Part shown: positions 24,656 through 37,785 of the stretch, piece after piece
How positions within the stretch are numbered: the stretch's first letter is position 1
Layout: every line of letters starts with the position of its first letter
Source of the DNA: Nannochloropsis salina CCMP1776
Lineage: Eukaryota > Sar > Eustigmatophyceae > Eustigmatales > Monodopsidaceae
DNA: 64,000 nt
Direction: 5' to 3'
Assembly (NCBI GenBank): GCA_004565275.1
Contig: SDOX01000122.1
Coordinates: 322,642 to 386,641, forward strand
Translations under genes and position numbers: made by a program
Notes under the pieces: generated by a model
Seen by the model: the letters and a program-made list of their open reading frames with translations, nothing else
Told to the model about the DNA's origin: nothing
The model's database searches: none

Positions 24656-25840
24656 ATGCGGGACCGTGCGGCTCTGGTGTTACTCTGGCTCCTTCTTGTC
24701 GTACTCATCGATAGTGGGATTTCGTGGTCGTCGTCTGGTACACTTCTGTCCAAAGCCTTTAGGCCGAATAGTGAACACCTCCCCCTGTCTCGTCCTCGTC
24801 GCCATCTCGGCTTTGGGCCCCCCACGAGTGTAATTATGGTTCAAAGTCTTAATCTTCAAGGCGTCCTTGCGATCGGCCAGGTCATTCGCAATCCTTCACT
24901 CATGCTACCGCACGTCTCAGTCAAACATATCGGGTTCTTGGACTTTGAACTTTTGCGCCAAGCTGGTGAGTTCAATGACCAGAGGAGAAGATTGTAGGGG
25001 AAGGCAGGCATATGATAAATGCATAACATTGACCAAAGGGTCGTTTGCCCTCCTCTTTTTTTAATTTTATAAATCTGCTTGGTATGGCAACTTAAATGTC
25101 TGTAGCAGAATGAGTACGCTGATTCTATGGGGCAATCAATACTAGGGAGGAAACTATGTCGTGCCTAATTTGGATATTTATATGGCTCTATAAAACTTTA
25201 AGTTCTGCATGGCCTGGAATATGCATAGACTTACTTTCATGTTTCGTCAACCAACATGGAAGGCATCAAAGGCGTCATCTTCGACAAAGACAATACCATC
25301 ACCGCCCCCTACGTCGACGAGGTGCACGAACAAGTAGCCGACGCTTTTGAAACGTCGAAGCGCGTTTTCGGACCAAGGAAGCTCATCATAATCTCCAACT
25401 CGGCGGGCACTCTTGACGATTCTGGTCACGCAGCCGCTATTCGGATTGAATCGAGTTTGGGCGTGCCTGTCTTACGGCATGCGGTCAAAAAACCTGGGGC
25501 GATACCGGAGGTGCTGGAGCATTTTAAAAAAGAATGCGGCCCTGATACAACGTATGAAGACTTGTGTATCATTGGGGACCGGCTCTTGACCGATGTAATG
25601 TGGGGAAATTTCGCAGGCATGTTGACGGTGCACACGCAAATCTTGACACCAGAGGGAGATAATAAAGTGGCGGCAATTGTCAGAAGACTTGAAAATGGAT
25701 TCAGTCGGATTTTGAGTCCGCGTTGGTCTGCTCCTTCGCATCCTGCAATGGGGGAAAAGGTCGTCGTCGGAAGCGGGGGAGGGGAAGGGAAAGGAGGGAG
25801 GGGGGGAGGAGGTAGCACAGATACCCAACAAGTCAAATGA
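24656..25840 (+). CDS. PGPP1: Phosphatidylglycerophosphate phosphatase (Gep4/PGPP1, HAD family), probably plastid-targeted
   Basis: Dephosphorylates PGP to phosphatidylglycerol, the only phospholipid of thylakoids and the precursor of cardiolipin. Exons 24656-24965 and 25263-25840, intron 297 nt, 295 residues. The junction reads ELLRQAGIKGVIFDKDNT. HAD motif I is FDKDNT with D111 and D113; then IIISNSAGT (II), VLRHAVKKPGA (III Lys), and CIIGDRLLTDVMWGN (IV). The N-terminus has a hydrophobic signal core (ALVLLWLLLVVLIDSG) followed by Ser/basic residues; LSKAFRP resembles the ASAFAP-type cleavage motif of heterokont plastid preproteins. An upstream ATG at 24602 would add 18 residues before the signal core. 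The C-terminus is a Gly-rich low-complexity tail. Confidence 0.88.
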
Positions 25841-26953
25841 AAAAAGTAGAATGAAAGGAACTAAAAATGCTGGCTTGCCATTGAAAAATTTCAGCCTTGC
25901 TACCCAATTTAACCTGCATGCGAAGGACTGGGTGTTGCTTTTGGGGCGTCGCGCATGGGCCGTGTGGGGCCTGGGAGCTGGTCGGGGGGGCTTGGAGGAG
26001 GGAAGAGGAGAGAAGACTGCCATTTGCCCTGCGTGGTGCCCACTGCCATGGCACGACACGCGCTTCCTCCGGCAACCCGCGCAGTTGAATCTATGCGTGC
26101 TTGCATCATAGTCCATGACTCACGGGGCGAGTGCGACGCATTTTGAGGATGTAGGGGGTTGAGGCAGCTTAACCATCGTGGTATCCACAATGATGCTTCT
26201 TAGGACCACTGCCTCCTTCGTCACCATTTCGTTTTCGCATTTCAGGTCCGGCGCATTGCAAAACACCTTTTTCTCTGCCTTAGTATATTGATAATATTTG
26301 TATTCATGATGGTTTTGTGGCTCGTGTGGAATATATATGAGAAGGAAGGCATGAAGAATTCGATTCTTGACGGGGGTTATTGCTTACGGAGAGACGAGTC
26401 GAGAACACACGAACCTGAAAGAATGGAAATTGAAAGGTCGTGAAAACCTCTCACTTTCACCATATGCACTTGATAACTCATACAAATGCAGGACCAAAGA
26501 AGGGAAAGTCTCTGAAGGAGCAGCTTGGGTCTTCCTTATTCCCCCTCACAAGGCCCTTGCCCCGAATCCCATCTACACACGCAGGGGTACCCGCCTCGCA
26601 GGAGATCGGTAAGCCGTGAATAAAATTGGTACTGCTTGATGTGCCGCTTCTTTCTGTGCGTGTGCCGTCTACGGCCGCATTCCCCTTGTTGAGCGGGAGC
26701 TATAGGCCGCGACAAACCATTTTGCCCTGGTCCTGGTGGCCGCTGCGATGGAGACTTTTTGTTGCCCGCAAAAACATTTGGTTTCTCAATTTTGACGTGC
26801 GTGTCTTGTTGATACATATTTTGCATGCACAGGCAGTGTGGGTCTCCAACTCTACCGCCGCACGGAAGGAAGCAAAGGAGCCGAGGCCAGGTCCTAGGTG
26901 CTTTTTCCTTGCAAGCATTCACGTCTCTGAACCTCGCGTCGTCATCGTAGAGT
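25841..26953. other. Intergenic region PGP phosphatase / CNOT1
   Basis: 1.1 kb between two plus-strand genes. Short open frames occur on both strands, without recognisable content or exon-like structure. Confidence 0.5.
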
Positions 26954-29900
26954 ATGCTCTCAGCGCCCATTTTCTCTCAGATCCGTCTTCTCGTCAATAA
27001 TCTCACCAAAGGAAACTACGCAGAGAGCGTCCAGGAGCTACGTCAGGTTTGTGGAAGGGAAGGGACGAGGGACTGGAGAGGTAGGAGGCGAGTAGGCGAC
27101 GAGGAGGAAAGCGGTCTCGTTTTGTCAGTCAGTGATAGCTATTACGGAGCATGCTTGGGCAAACTAAAGGGGGGGGCGGTGCAGAGAGATCTTTCCATAT
27201 GTCGCGCAGAGGCAAGCGAAAGACGTTTGTGATGATCACAAGATTGGACTAGAGTTTCTGAATCTTCAAAGCAGGCGTCCACGGCGTCCGCGTATGTAGA
27301 GAAACCCCTTGGCTGTCTGAAACGTCTTAATGCAACGCGAATTGAATCCTTGTACAATGGAACAAGACGTACATTTGCTGATTTCCCTTCTCGTCTTCCT
27401 TATGTCTTTCTAGCTCATCCACTTGTACGGTGAGGATACCAACGTCTTTCTACTCAAGTTCCTGATCGAAAGCACACGGGTGCTGCAATTGAAGGAGCAG
27501 CAAAACGCAAAGTCTGAGCTTAATACAGCCCGGGACGAGCAGCTCGTACTCCTTGCGGAGGAGCTGGTCACATCGTCGCAAAAACCGAATTTCGTTTCGA
27601 TAATTACACAGGTATGCACATCCATGGCTTTTCTGTAGCCCCACATGAGAGGCCTACTAGAGTCGTCGTATTCAAACCCTTTCCTTCCTCTTTGCCTTTT
27701 TTCTTGGCCCCGTGATCCCAGGCTCTCGGTCTGAATTCCCCGACATCAATCGCTGGCATCGACCAACACTTCGTCGTTGCCTCCCTCGCTCCTACACTCA
27801 AACTTGACCCTTCGCAGTCCACTGCACTTTCAGTGGGACTTAGCCGTGTGCCGTCCTCGCAAGTCGCGCAAGAAGCCTACAAGATCCTTCGCGCGCGCCT
27901 TCAGGAGCTTCTAGTCTCAGCTGCCTCCTTGCCTTCTACCACATCAGGCGGGAAGAACACATTGACGCTTGGAGACGACGTACTCCACGCCCTTCTAGTT
28001 GTCTTGCGAAGTAATGAGGTACGTACGGTCTAGCAGAAGAAATTCACTTGAATATTCATAACAGTTTTCCTACTTTTTTCCTGCTTTCTCGGACCGGCCA
28101 GGAGTACATAAGCAACCCTAAAGCGGCGCAAACATTGCTCAAAATGCTGAAAAACACGCAACCAGAAGCGACCAGTGCGCTTTCTCTCCTGCCACTCCTC
28201 GACGCCGAGAATCACGATCCGGCTGATTTGACCACGGGCACCCCGACGGCCTCGGCAACCACCTCCCGACTTCTGGCGCGGGAGGCAGAGAACATGACAA
28301 ACGCCATTGCCCTCTCCTCCCATATTGCGGGCTTCGTCCAAGATTTGGGTCCTGTCTGCACGGCCTCCACGGAGGCGTTCCGGGAAACCTTGAAGGAGAG
28401 TGGGGTGGCCATGGACGAGCGTCAAGCCGCCCTCCTACTCTGCCTGGTGGTAGGTAGACACACGGAGCACGACAACGAAATGAGCGCCATGGCGGCAAAC
28501 GAATTGCTGCCTTCCACCGCTTCCACCACCGCCAGCGGAAACGGACGAGGGAACGAAGGCGGAGAAGGGGACACCGGGAATAGGGAGAGTGCGAGTCCGC
28601 CCAGCTGGAATCTGGACGTGATGGCGAGTGTCCTTGCGGCGGATTACTCCTCTCTGGACTGGGCTCGGGTAGCGCTCGAACTCGACAATCCTCGCCTCTT
28701 CATTGCCGACCAAGAGGCACTGCGCAACCTTCTCAGCCTCTACCAGCGGGCTTCTTCCAACCGACCTTTTCCGTTGGGTGTCTTGTTTCGCCGGTGGACG
28801 AACAAAGTGGGCCAGCTCTCCTTTATTCACCAGGCAATCGCAGCGCCGCCCGACCTGGTCTCTTTCTCAGGGATAGGACGCATGCAGAACCCCTTGGACG
28901 ATACTCAGATCCCGCAAGGCCCCCCAAACAAGGCTTGGCTGTCCATCGACCTCATCGCCACGCTCCTATCTTTCTCTGAGACCTCCCTTTGGTACTCGGC
29001 GAGAACCCTATTTGATGGCCCCCTCCGACAGTGCCCCGAGATCCTCATCTGCGGCCTGGCGTGCGTGGAGGACTCGTGGGGGAAGCTTCGATCCGAATTG
29101 TTAGCGCTCCTGGGACCAATGTACTTCCAGCCAGGGCGATCCCCGCACGCGGTGGCGGTCATCAAACGCGTGCACCAGACGAACCCCAAGCTGCTGGTGG
29201 AAACGCTCGTGGAACGATTCCGACAGGAGGAATCAGCCGCGGTAGTACGGGATATCCTGGCCGTCATGCTGCTGGTGCCGTCGACGCAGCAAGACGTTCT
29301 TTCCTCATCCTGCGTAGAGTTCGTAGTGGCTCTTGCAGCGGCGGCTGCGGACAAGGTACGTTCCGGTTCGCATTTCTTGTGTTCTCGGTATATTCCAGGT
29401 CGCATTAGTGCGTGATTCGGAATGGTGGATTCCGACGGACTTTCATTTCACGTGTGTCTCTTGCATGCTTTTGTTTTTGCCTTTTCCAGGAACAACTCAA
29501 TTTGGAGAAATTTATTGCCGAGAAGCTCTCATCTTCAACGGATAAGGAAAATTTTGCCCGTGGCACCCTCTCTTTTGTGCATAAGCATGCGGGTCACGCG
29601 CGCCTTCGCAGCGCCGTGGTTGGTAATGATGCCCCTCCTGTATTGCTATCTGAGGAGTCTCTGGTATCCCTCCTCAAGGTCCTTGGTCAGGATCCAGATT
29701 TGAGGCAAGGAGGATCTCAGGTGGCAATGGAGGTGAAACAAGCGTTGGAACTCTACTCGAAAAGGTTCATAGAGGTCGGAAGCGCAAAGCAAGGTGCCGG
29801 AGCGGCGCCTGGAGGAGGCGGGATTGCGGGCGGAGGCAGTGGGAGCGATGCGATTGAGGAAATGGCGAATGCGTATTTTCAAAAGATCTACACGTCAGAG

Positions 29901-30672
29901 CAGAGCATTCCAGACGTTATTGAGATGTTAAAGCGTTTCAAGAGCAGCAAGGACGCAAAAGAGCTGGAAATATTTGCCTGCATGATCCGCAACCTCTTTG
30001 ACGAGTATAGATTTTTCCACAAGTACCCGGAGAAGGTCGGTGCCTTTGTAATGCCTCATTTCATGTGTGCTTTGTAATGCCTTATTTCATGTGTGAGATG
30101 TTTACGCATACTGTTTTTTCGAATTTTGGTGGTCCCTCTGTTTTATTTTTTTCTGGGTCTTGCGTGAAAGTCTTGTGCGTTTCTCCTGAAATTTCGGTAC
30201 TTGTTACCTTCTAAACTTCCTGGCCGGCACTTACACTAAATCTCCAATTGTCCTCATCCTCTTCTTTTAGGAACTTCGCATCACTGGCATTCTCTTTGGC
30301 TCTCTCATTCAGCATCAATTGGTCTCCTCTCTGACCCTTGGTGTCGCCCTGCGTTACGTCTTGGAAGCACTACGACGTCCCCCCGGTCCAGGGAACGCGG
30401 GAAAGTGGTATCGCTTTGGCATGTTCGCTTTGGAGCAATTTCAAGGACGTCTACATGAGTGGCCGCAATATTGCAGCCACTTGATCCAGATTCCGCACCT
30501 GCGACAAAATCATCCGGATTTGGTGCTAGAAATTGAACGGGCCATGAGTCGGCAGTCGGACCAACTGATGCTTCCAAATGCCAACGAATTGAATTCGGGA
30601 TTGACAGGAGCTTCTTCTCTGACTTGTTCACCCCAGATGTTGTCACAGCAGCAACAGCAACAGCAGCAGCAG

Positions 30673-30708
<36 letters not shown>

Positions 30709-33700
30709 AATTTATTGGCGATGATGCGAAAAGCAGACGGTGTAGGGCAGGAGCAGCAGCAGCAGCAGCAGCTTCAGTTGTTGCAACTGCAGCAGCAGCA
30801 ACAACAGCAGCTAATGGACGCCAATTTTCTGGGGGGGACGGGAACTCCTTCTTTCATTGATCAATTACAACTGCAGCAACGGCAGCAACAGATGTTGCAG
30901 CAGCAGCAACAGATGTTGCAGCAGCAGCAACAGCAACAGCAGGCACAACAAGCGGAGCAACAGGCACAAGCACAATCTTCTCAACTAGCATTCCAGCAAT
31001 CACAGCAACCCCCATCACCGCAGCACCGATCGTCGCCACCAACACAGCCAGGACAACAACATCAACAGCAAGCATCGCCATTGCAGCATGCACAAGCGCA
31101 ACCATCTCAAATATCATTTCAGCAACAACAACAACAACAATTGCTTCAATCGCCACAGCAACAATCCCACCTATCCCAGCACAAGCAGCGTCAGCAGCTG
31201 TCCCCAAACTTGCATGGAGGTAATCAGAGCTTATTGCAAGGTTCTTCGGGTCTCAGTTTGGGCGGTTCTGGTCTGGAAAATGGAGGATCGTCACTGGCGT
31301 CAATCCAGCTGCAACAGCAGCAACAGCGGCAAGCTCAAGCACAAGACGGAGCGTCACCCCGACAAGGGGCGCTCTTGGAAGGCTCTCCGACATTACAGGC
31401 AGGCTTGGCACCTCTTGCGCCTTCTGTTACTCCTATGTTGAACCATCTTACCCAACAGCAGCAACAGCAACAACAGCTACAGACGCAGCAACAGCTTGCA
31501 GAAGTAATGGCTTCCCCACCCCTTCCTCCCGCTGCGGAGCCCGTTGATTTGGATGCATGCATTAACCAAATCATGCCGGGGGTCCAGGAGGCCATTCTGC
31601 AGGTGCAACCACCGGAGACAGTTTTGGACAGGATCTACTTCGTCATCAACAACGTCTCTGTCAACAACTTGGACAGCAAGGCGAAGGAACTCAAGGATGT
31701 TCTCAAAGAAGAGCACTACCCTTGGTTGGCGAACTACCTGGTGCAGAAGCGCATATCTCCTCACGGAAATCTGCAAGCCATGTATCTTACCTTCATTGAC
31801 AAGCTGAAAGCGCCCTCTTTGACCAAATGGGTTCTACTCCATGTCCTACAATACGTCTCCAAGCTCCTTCGATCGCACAAGATCATTAGCAGCACCGGAG
31901 ATCGCTCGGTGCTGAAGAATTTGGGTTCTTTCTTGGGACAGATGACGGTGGCGCGGAATCGGCCTCTTCTCCAACGCCACATGGATTTGAAGGAGCTCTT
32001 GTACCACGGGTATGAGACGGGTCGCTTGTTTGCCCTCACTCCCTTTGTGAGCAAAATCATGGAGTGCACACGAGGAAGCAAGGTGTTTCGCCCTCCCAAT
32101 CCCTGGCTTATGGGGCTGATGGGTGTGTTGGCCGAGCTCTACCAAGTGGACGACCTCAAGATCAATATCAAGTTTGAGATTGACTTGCTGTGCAAAAGTT
32201 TGGATTTAAAAATTGCCGATGTTCCATTGTCGAACACCTTGCAAGGGCGTCTGCAGCCTAAGAAGGAGAAGAATCCGGATTTTAACGTGAAAGTTGGTCT
32301 GACTTCCACACCAATGATGTCTCCGCAACAAGGTGGCATGGCTGGACCGGAGCTGGGGGCTCCTGGTGTTGGTGGAGGTGGAGGGTTAGGAGGTAGTCTG
32401 GAGACGGAGACTTCCATTGGAAGAGGAACAGATGGAGGCGAGGGCACATTTGCGGAGGAGACGGTGATCCCGAACCTGGCAGCGTACGTTGTTGTAAATC
32501 CTCAAGTGGCCTTGTTCACTCAAAGCCCGCATTTGAGGAGGCTTGTGCCGCTAGCCGTGGACCGAGCGATACGGGAAATAATCCAACCAGTGGTGGAAAG
32601 AAGTGTGACGATCGCCTGTATCACAAGTAAGGAATTGATTGTGAAAGATTTCGCCATGGAACCCGACGAGAAGAAGATGGGGAAGGCAGCGCATTTAATG
32701 GTATCCAGCCTCGCGGGCTCACTTGCTTTGGTCACGTGTAAGGAGCCTCTGCGTGTGAGCATGGGTAATCAATTGCGTACCCTTTTTACTCAAGCGGGTG
32801 TGGAGGCAGGTTCCACTGATCAAGTCATCCAAGTGTGCGTGGCAGAGAATCTGGAGTTGGGTTGTATCTTGATTGAGAAGGCAGCGACGGAGAAGGCCAT
32901 GCGCGATATTGACGAGGCATTGGCAGTGGCATTGGGCCATCGAAAAAAGCACCGCGAACAGACCGGCTCTCCCTTTTATGATATGTCCATTTTCTCCAAC
33001 TCGCGCTTCCCTGGAGCTTTGCCGGACATGCTGCGGCCCAAGCCAGGTGTGGGGGGACTCTCACCAGCCCAACTTGACGTGTACGAGGCCTTTCAGCGGG
33101 CGTTAACAGCGCGGGGGACAGTTGCCGCCACGGGCGTGAGTGGAAATGCGGCTGTTGGAGGTGGCACAAATACAGGAGCAGGCACGCTCGTCCCACCGCT
33201 TCGGCCGATGAACAGTCCAGTGATGACTGGGGCCATGACAGTCGGCGAGAAGAAGGGGTTGGAGGGCGAGTTGGGGGGAGCTGTTGGTGTGGGAAGCGTG
33301 AGTCTACCACAAGCCTTAGAGGCGCTGGATGCTTTGGTTCTTCGCTTGAACCAGGCATTGCAAAACCTTGTCTTAGCGGCGGCAGGGCGAGATATCACAT
33401 TTTCCATGCTAGGAGCCGAGCACGAAGTGCCATGCGCGATGCGAGAGCTCGTACACCTTCCACAAAACCTCCCTTCCCCAGCGCGGGAAGACGTGGCCCT
33501 TCGAGCCTCCCAGGCGGTTTTCAAAATGCTTTATGACAACTCGGCTTCAGTCGGAGGAGGCGCAGCGAGCCCGAGTGGAGGCTTGTCTTCCTTAACGTCC
33601 GGGGAGATTGTGCGACTGGAGGCCTTGGTCACAGTCCTGGAGGGTTTGCAAGTGAAAAAGGCGGATCTGCTTAGCTGGATCGGTTACGTGCCTGTAAGCG

Positions 33701-35925
33701 AGCTCAATCGCCAGTCACACAAGACTGCATTGCTTCTCCTTCTCCGCAGCGACCTTCTCAAGACGAGTGATATGGATTCTTACCTTGCCAAAAGCATGGA
33801 TCAGGGGCGCAATGCCCTATGGGTCGATATTGCCACACAAATCGCAAGGTTTATTGTTATGGAACGTGTCGCTGCGTATCAAGAGTTGGCACAGACCTTA
33901 GATTGCCTGCAAAAAAGCGCTCCTCGGCAGCCGATTAATGCAAGGAAAGAGATCCAACGCCTGGTGGATGACATCCGTCTACTTGTGTCGCAAGATGCTG
34001 CTGAGGCGCAGCAGAAGCAATTGGCAGCTGCACAGCAGCAGCAACCGCCGCAGCTACAGACGTCGCCCGTGCTGCAATCCCAGCAAGCCTCGCAACAAGC
34101 AGCAGCAGCGGCGGCAGCTGCAGCTGTGATGAAGGGCGGATTGCAAGCACAACAACAACTCGTGGGGGGGGTCAATATTGGGGCTCGCGCGGCGGGTAAT
34201 CTGAGTCCAGCCGCAAGACAGGATCGGCAGGATGTGACAATTCTGCTGGAGCACTGGATTGTGCTTTGGAACGAAAGTCCGGGTAGCGAAAAGGCCTATC
34301 TCAAGTACTTTACCTTACTGCAGCAATACGAGGTGACCAAATCGCCGGATCAGATTGAGAAGTTCATTCGCATCGCGACGGATGTCTGCGTCGAGGCGTG
34401 CCTGAAGAACGCCGTAGTGAGCGAACAGGTTGCAGAGGGAGTAGCAGACGGAGGAGGAGGCGTGCAGCGAACCACCTTGTCCTATACCATTGTGGACGCC
34501 TACGCCAAGCTTCTCTTCTTGTTGGTCAAGTACAACGGGGACGTGAACAGCCGCATCAATATCTTACAACGGATTCTAAAGGCGTTGGTCAGTTCCCTGC
34601 GGGATCAGTCCCAGGCGCAGCAAGGGGGAAACCAAGCAGCGCCATCGGGGTCCGCGGACTTCCGGCCCTATTTCCGTCTCCTGGTTGACCTCCTCCATGA
34701 CTTCAACGCCTTTGATTCCGCGCTGGACACGAATAACATTCAAGTCCTCACGGCCTTTGCTATTGCGTGTAACAACCTCCAGCCAGCCCTCGTACCGGGC
34801 TTCGCCTTCGCATGGCTTGAGCTTATCTCCCACCGGATGTTCATGCCCGCCCTGCTTCTGGCTAAAGGGCAAAAGGGTTGGATTCTCATGCACCGCCTGC
34901 TTATGGATCTCTTCTCCTTCCTAGAACCTTTCCTGCGTAAAGCCGAGCTGACGGATCCGATCCGTATTCTCTACAAAGGCACATTGCGGGTGCTTCTCGT
35001 CCTCCTTCACGACTTTCCCGAGTTTCTGTGCGACTACCACGTCTCCTTCTGCGACGTCATTCCCCCGTCGTGCATCCAGCTACGAAACCTTATTCTCTCC
35101 GCTTTCCCAAGGAACATGCGGTTGCCTGACCCGTTTACGCCCAATCTCAAAGTCGACCTTCTCCCCGAAATCACGCAGCCGCCCCGGATTCCGGCCGGAT
35201 ATACTGGGGCGCTTCTGTCCCTTAAGCACGAGGTTGACGCTTACTTAAAGACGCGAGCCCAGCCAACTTATTTCCTCGCCGAACTGCCCAAGAAGTTGAA
35301 AGCAAATACCGGTGACGGACAGGCGTACAACACACCCGCTATGAATGCTCTGGTCATTTATGTAGGCACGATGGCGATCACTCAGATCCAGAACACGACC
35401 GCAGCGGGTGGAGGCGCAGGGGCGGTGGGCACCGGGGCAGGTGCTGGGGCGGGGGCGACGACAAGCATGGCAATCACCGCGCATTCGGCGCCTATGGATA
35501 TTTTCCAGGGACTGATCAATGGTTTAGATCCTGAGGGTCGATACCTCTTCTTGAACGCCATTGCCAATCAGCTGCGCTATCCCAACAGTCAAACCCATTA
35601 CTTTTCCTGTGTCCTCCTTTACCTCTTTGCGGAGGCCAGCTCGGATGTTATCAAAGAGCAAATAACCAGAGTGTTGCTGGAGAGGCTGATTGTGCATCGT
35701 CCTCACCCCTGGGGTTTGTTGATCACTTTCATAGAGCTGATCAAAAATCCGCGGTACACGTTCTGGCAGCATTCTTTTACGCGCTGCGCACCTGAGATTG
35801 AACGAGTCTTCGAAAGCGTGGCAAGGAGTTGTATGGGGCAGCCCCAGGCACAACAGCAGGGAGGGGCGGCGGCTGGCGGAATCGGGGGCGAAGAAGGGGG
35901 ACCAGTGGTGGTTTCCGGCCCGTGA
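26954..35925 (+). CDS. CNOT1: CCR4-NOT scaffold subunit NOT1/CNOT1
   Basis: Central scaffold of the cytoplasmic deadenylase complex. Six exons: 26954-27046, 27414-27611, 27722-28018, 28102-29355, 29490-30035, 30271-35925; all junctions are phase 0 and GT-AG; 2,680 residues. Exon 1 (RLLVNNLTKGNYAESVQEL) matches the animal N-terminus. Residues about 680-890 form the tristetraprolin-binding domain (ITGILFGSLIQHQLV, VALRYVLEALRRP). Residues about 1220-1455 are the MIF4G domain that binds CAF1 (DRIYFVINNVS, NLGSFLGQMTVARN, VFRPPNPWLMGLMGVLAEL). About 1527-1690 is the CAF40-binding region (LVPLAVDRAIREIIQPVVER, KDFAMEPDEKKM). The C-terminal NOT1 superfamily homology domain includes LRYPNSQTHYFSCVLLYLF. 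A Gln-rich insert of nearly 300 residues sits before MIF4G. Confidence 0.96.
30646..31499 (+). repeat. Gln-rich CAG/CAA repeat region in CNOT1
   Basis: Begins with 21 consecutive Gln codons (30646-30708, mixed CAG and CAA), then shorter Gln runs, with few other residues apart from Ser, Pro, Ala and Leu, up to about 31499. Encodes roughly residues 922-1206. A second, shorter Gln/Ala-rich segment lies at about 33995-34160. Confidence 0.95.
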
Positions 35926-36519
35926 AGGGAGGAGGACTTCTCCAGCCCTAAGCGTCTTAGAATGGGTCACTTTTGGGTATTATATGTTTTTATTCTGTGG
36001 TCTTTGTCTGAAAGCATCAACGTGGTACGGTTGAGAATCGTGCAGGGGTCCTATCTCCTCTTTGCTTTCGGATGGTGATTGTCCTCGTCATCAGACATGC
36101 ATAAGTCCATCTATGCCTACATACATTTGCCAGCGGACTGGGATATCTTCCTCAATTGAGAGGGCAACTGAGGTCAATTCCGTCATTGCTCACGACCTGT
36201 CACGGAGCTGTAGCAGTGTGCACAGCAGCTCCTATGTGAGGCGTACAAGAACATAGCCCTGTTTATAAAATCGCACATGATGTCACAGTAAGGTGAAATG
36301 TCGAGCCGGAGGAGTCGATGGAAAGGGTCTAATATAGTATAGAAAGGAAGAGGCAATAAGGTTAAGATATGTCAGGGAGATTGAAAAGAATGGAAAAGAG
36401 ATGAGAAAGCGAGAGGGAGGAGTGAGAAAAATAAGGAATTCGATGATTCGTCATTTGCCCGTGGGTCAGCGAAGCGCGGAAACGATTGTATTGACCCTAA
36501 ACGTTTTGTTTGGTTACTT
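35926..36519. other. Convergent 3' intergenic region
   Basis: Between CNOT1 (+) and the unrecognised membrane-anchored protein (-). AT-rich in part. No gene, RNA or repeat is supported. Confidence 0.5.
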
Positions 36520-37691
36520 TCAGTCACGCCCTTGATAACACTCGCCCCAAACACAGATCGCTTTCGTGGACAGGACATCAATTAACTCCCTCGCACTTAA
36601 CCCCTCTCCTGCGCCTTTATCTTCCTGCTCCGTTCCCAACGACGGAGGTTTTGGCGGCTCCAAGCCAGCCTTCACCGCGTCCTTCATCGCTTTCTCGTGC
36701 TTGGCCTTACCCTCTGTGCTGGCTTTCGTAACCAGCTCCTCGATACTGGCGACCTGGTAAGCTTGAAATGGGTAGCTTCTCTCGGGATCCGCTTTCACCA
36801 GTGCCTCCGCCGGTATCTGCGCAGTGGCCACCAAGCCTGCTACTAATTGTTCCAGTTCCCGTCGATGAATCTTCCGCGCTCCCTCCTCGCCCTTCCCTGC
36901 CGACGAACTGCCCGCATGCCCGCAATCGGCAGCAGTGACTGCATCGTGCAGTGCCCCTATGCGTTCCTCCACATCGAAATTCAGCGACAAGGACAGCGCA
37001 CACAAGAAAGTCAGCACGTCCACCTCTTTCCCTTCCTCAGGCTCAAGGCATAGCACGACCCGGTCCAGGTAGTGTCCTAGCTGCAATCGCTTCTGGTGCC
37101 GACCGAGCGTGTGGGCCACGACCCGGATAAAAGCTGGGTAAGAAGCAGTTTTCCTTCCAGGAAAAGCCATATACAGCTCGTTGGCAACCTCTTGGAAGAG
37201 CGCCCGGTCCCATGTGCCCCAGTTCGCCATGCGAAACTCGTCGATCTCCCACGGCTCTATTGAGCGTTGATCTTCCAGATAGACTTTGAGGGCTTTGGAC
37301 CGCTTTTGGTTCTAAATGGGAGATACAGAAAAATTCTATTAGAGAGATTATTAGCTTATAGCGCGATATCCCGTACGTCATCATTATCGCTGCTTGTGAG
37401 TATTTTCGGGTCGCAACATCTTCGGAGCAGTGGAAGGAGAAAAGGTCGGAGAAGAACGAATAAGATACGTACCTCTGAGGAACGATAAAGGTATGCTATC
37501 AGTGAGGATAATGTTAGAAGTACAATTTTCCCGATGTTTCGACTAATGATGCCTGGTGATGGCTTTGGAGGTGACATGTCCGGGGCTCCGGTAGCACTTG
37601 TAGAAGGAGGCGCAGGAGCCGGAGTGGCTGGAGAAGGCGTCGTTGTTGAACCGGTGCTTAGGTGTCTTGGTCGTGTCCGATGACGCATCAC
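36520..37691 (-). CDS. Unrecognised protein with one N-terminal membrane segment, degenerate EF-hand-like body
   Basis: Two exons: 37691-37473 and 37311-36520 (161-nt intron), 336 residues if the GTG/ATG pair at 37691/37688 marks the start; the splice joins YLYRSSE to NQKRSKALKVYLEDQ. The basic, Ser/Thr/Pro-rich N-terminus could be a mitochondrial presequence; it is followed by one hydrophobic helix (IGKIVLLTLSSLIAYLY). The body has helix pairs such as DRALFQEVANELYMAF, VDVLTFLCALSLSLNFD and RRELEQLVAGLVATAQIP, spaced like EF-hand helices but without Asp-rich loops. I do not recognise the family. An upstream exon near 37.8-38.1 kb may belong to its 5' end. Divergent from PPAN. Confidence 0.6.
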
Positions 37692-37785
37692 GGTTCTGAA
37701 AGAGGACAGACTGAGAGCGTTGATCGAGGCTTGTACCGTGTGTGAGCTTTAGTTAGAGGGGAAATGAAAAAGGGAAGGCGTTGCG

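Noticed and set aside
30646-31499. CAG/CAA array as a CRISPR-like or satellite repeat
   Set aside because: It is in frame throughout CNOT1 and encodes a Gln-rich linker; no spacer-repeat structure.
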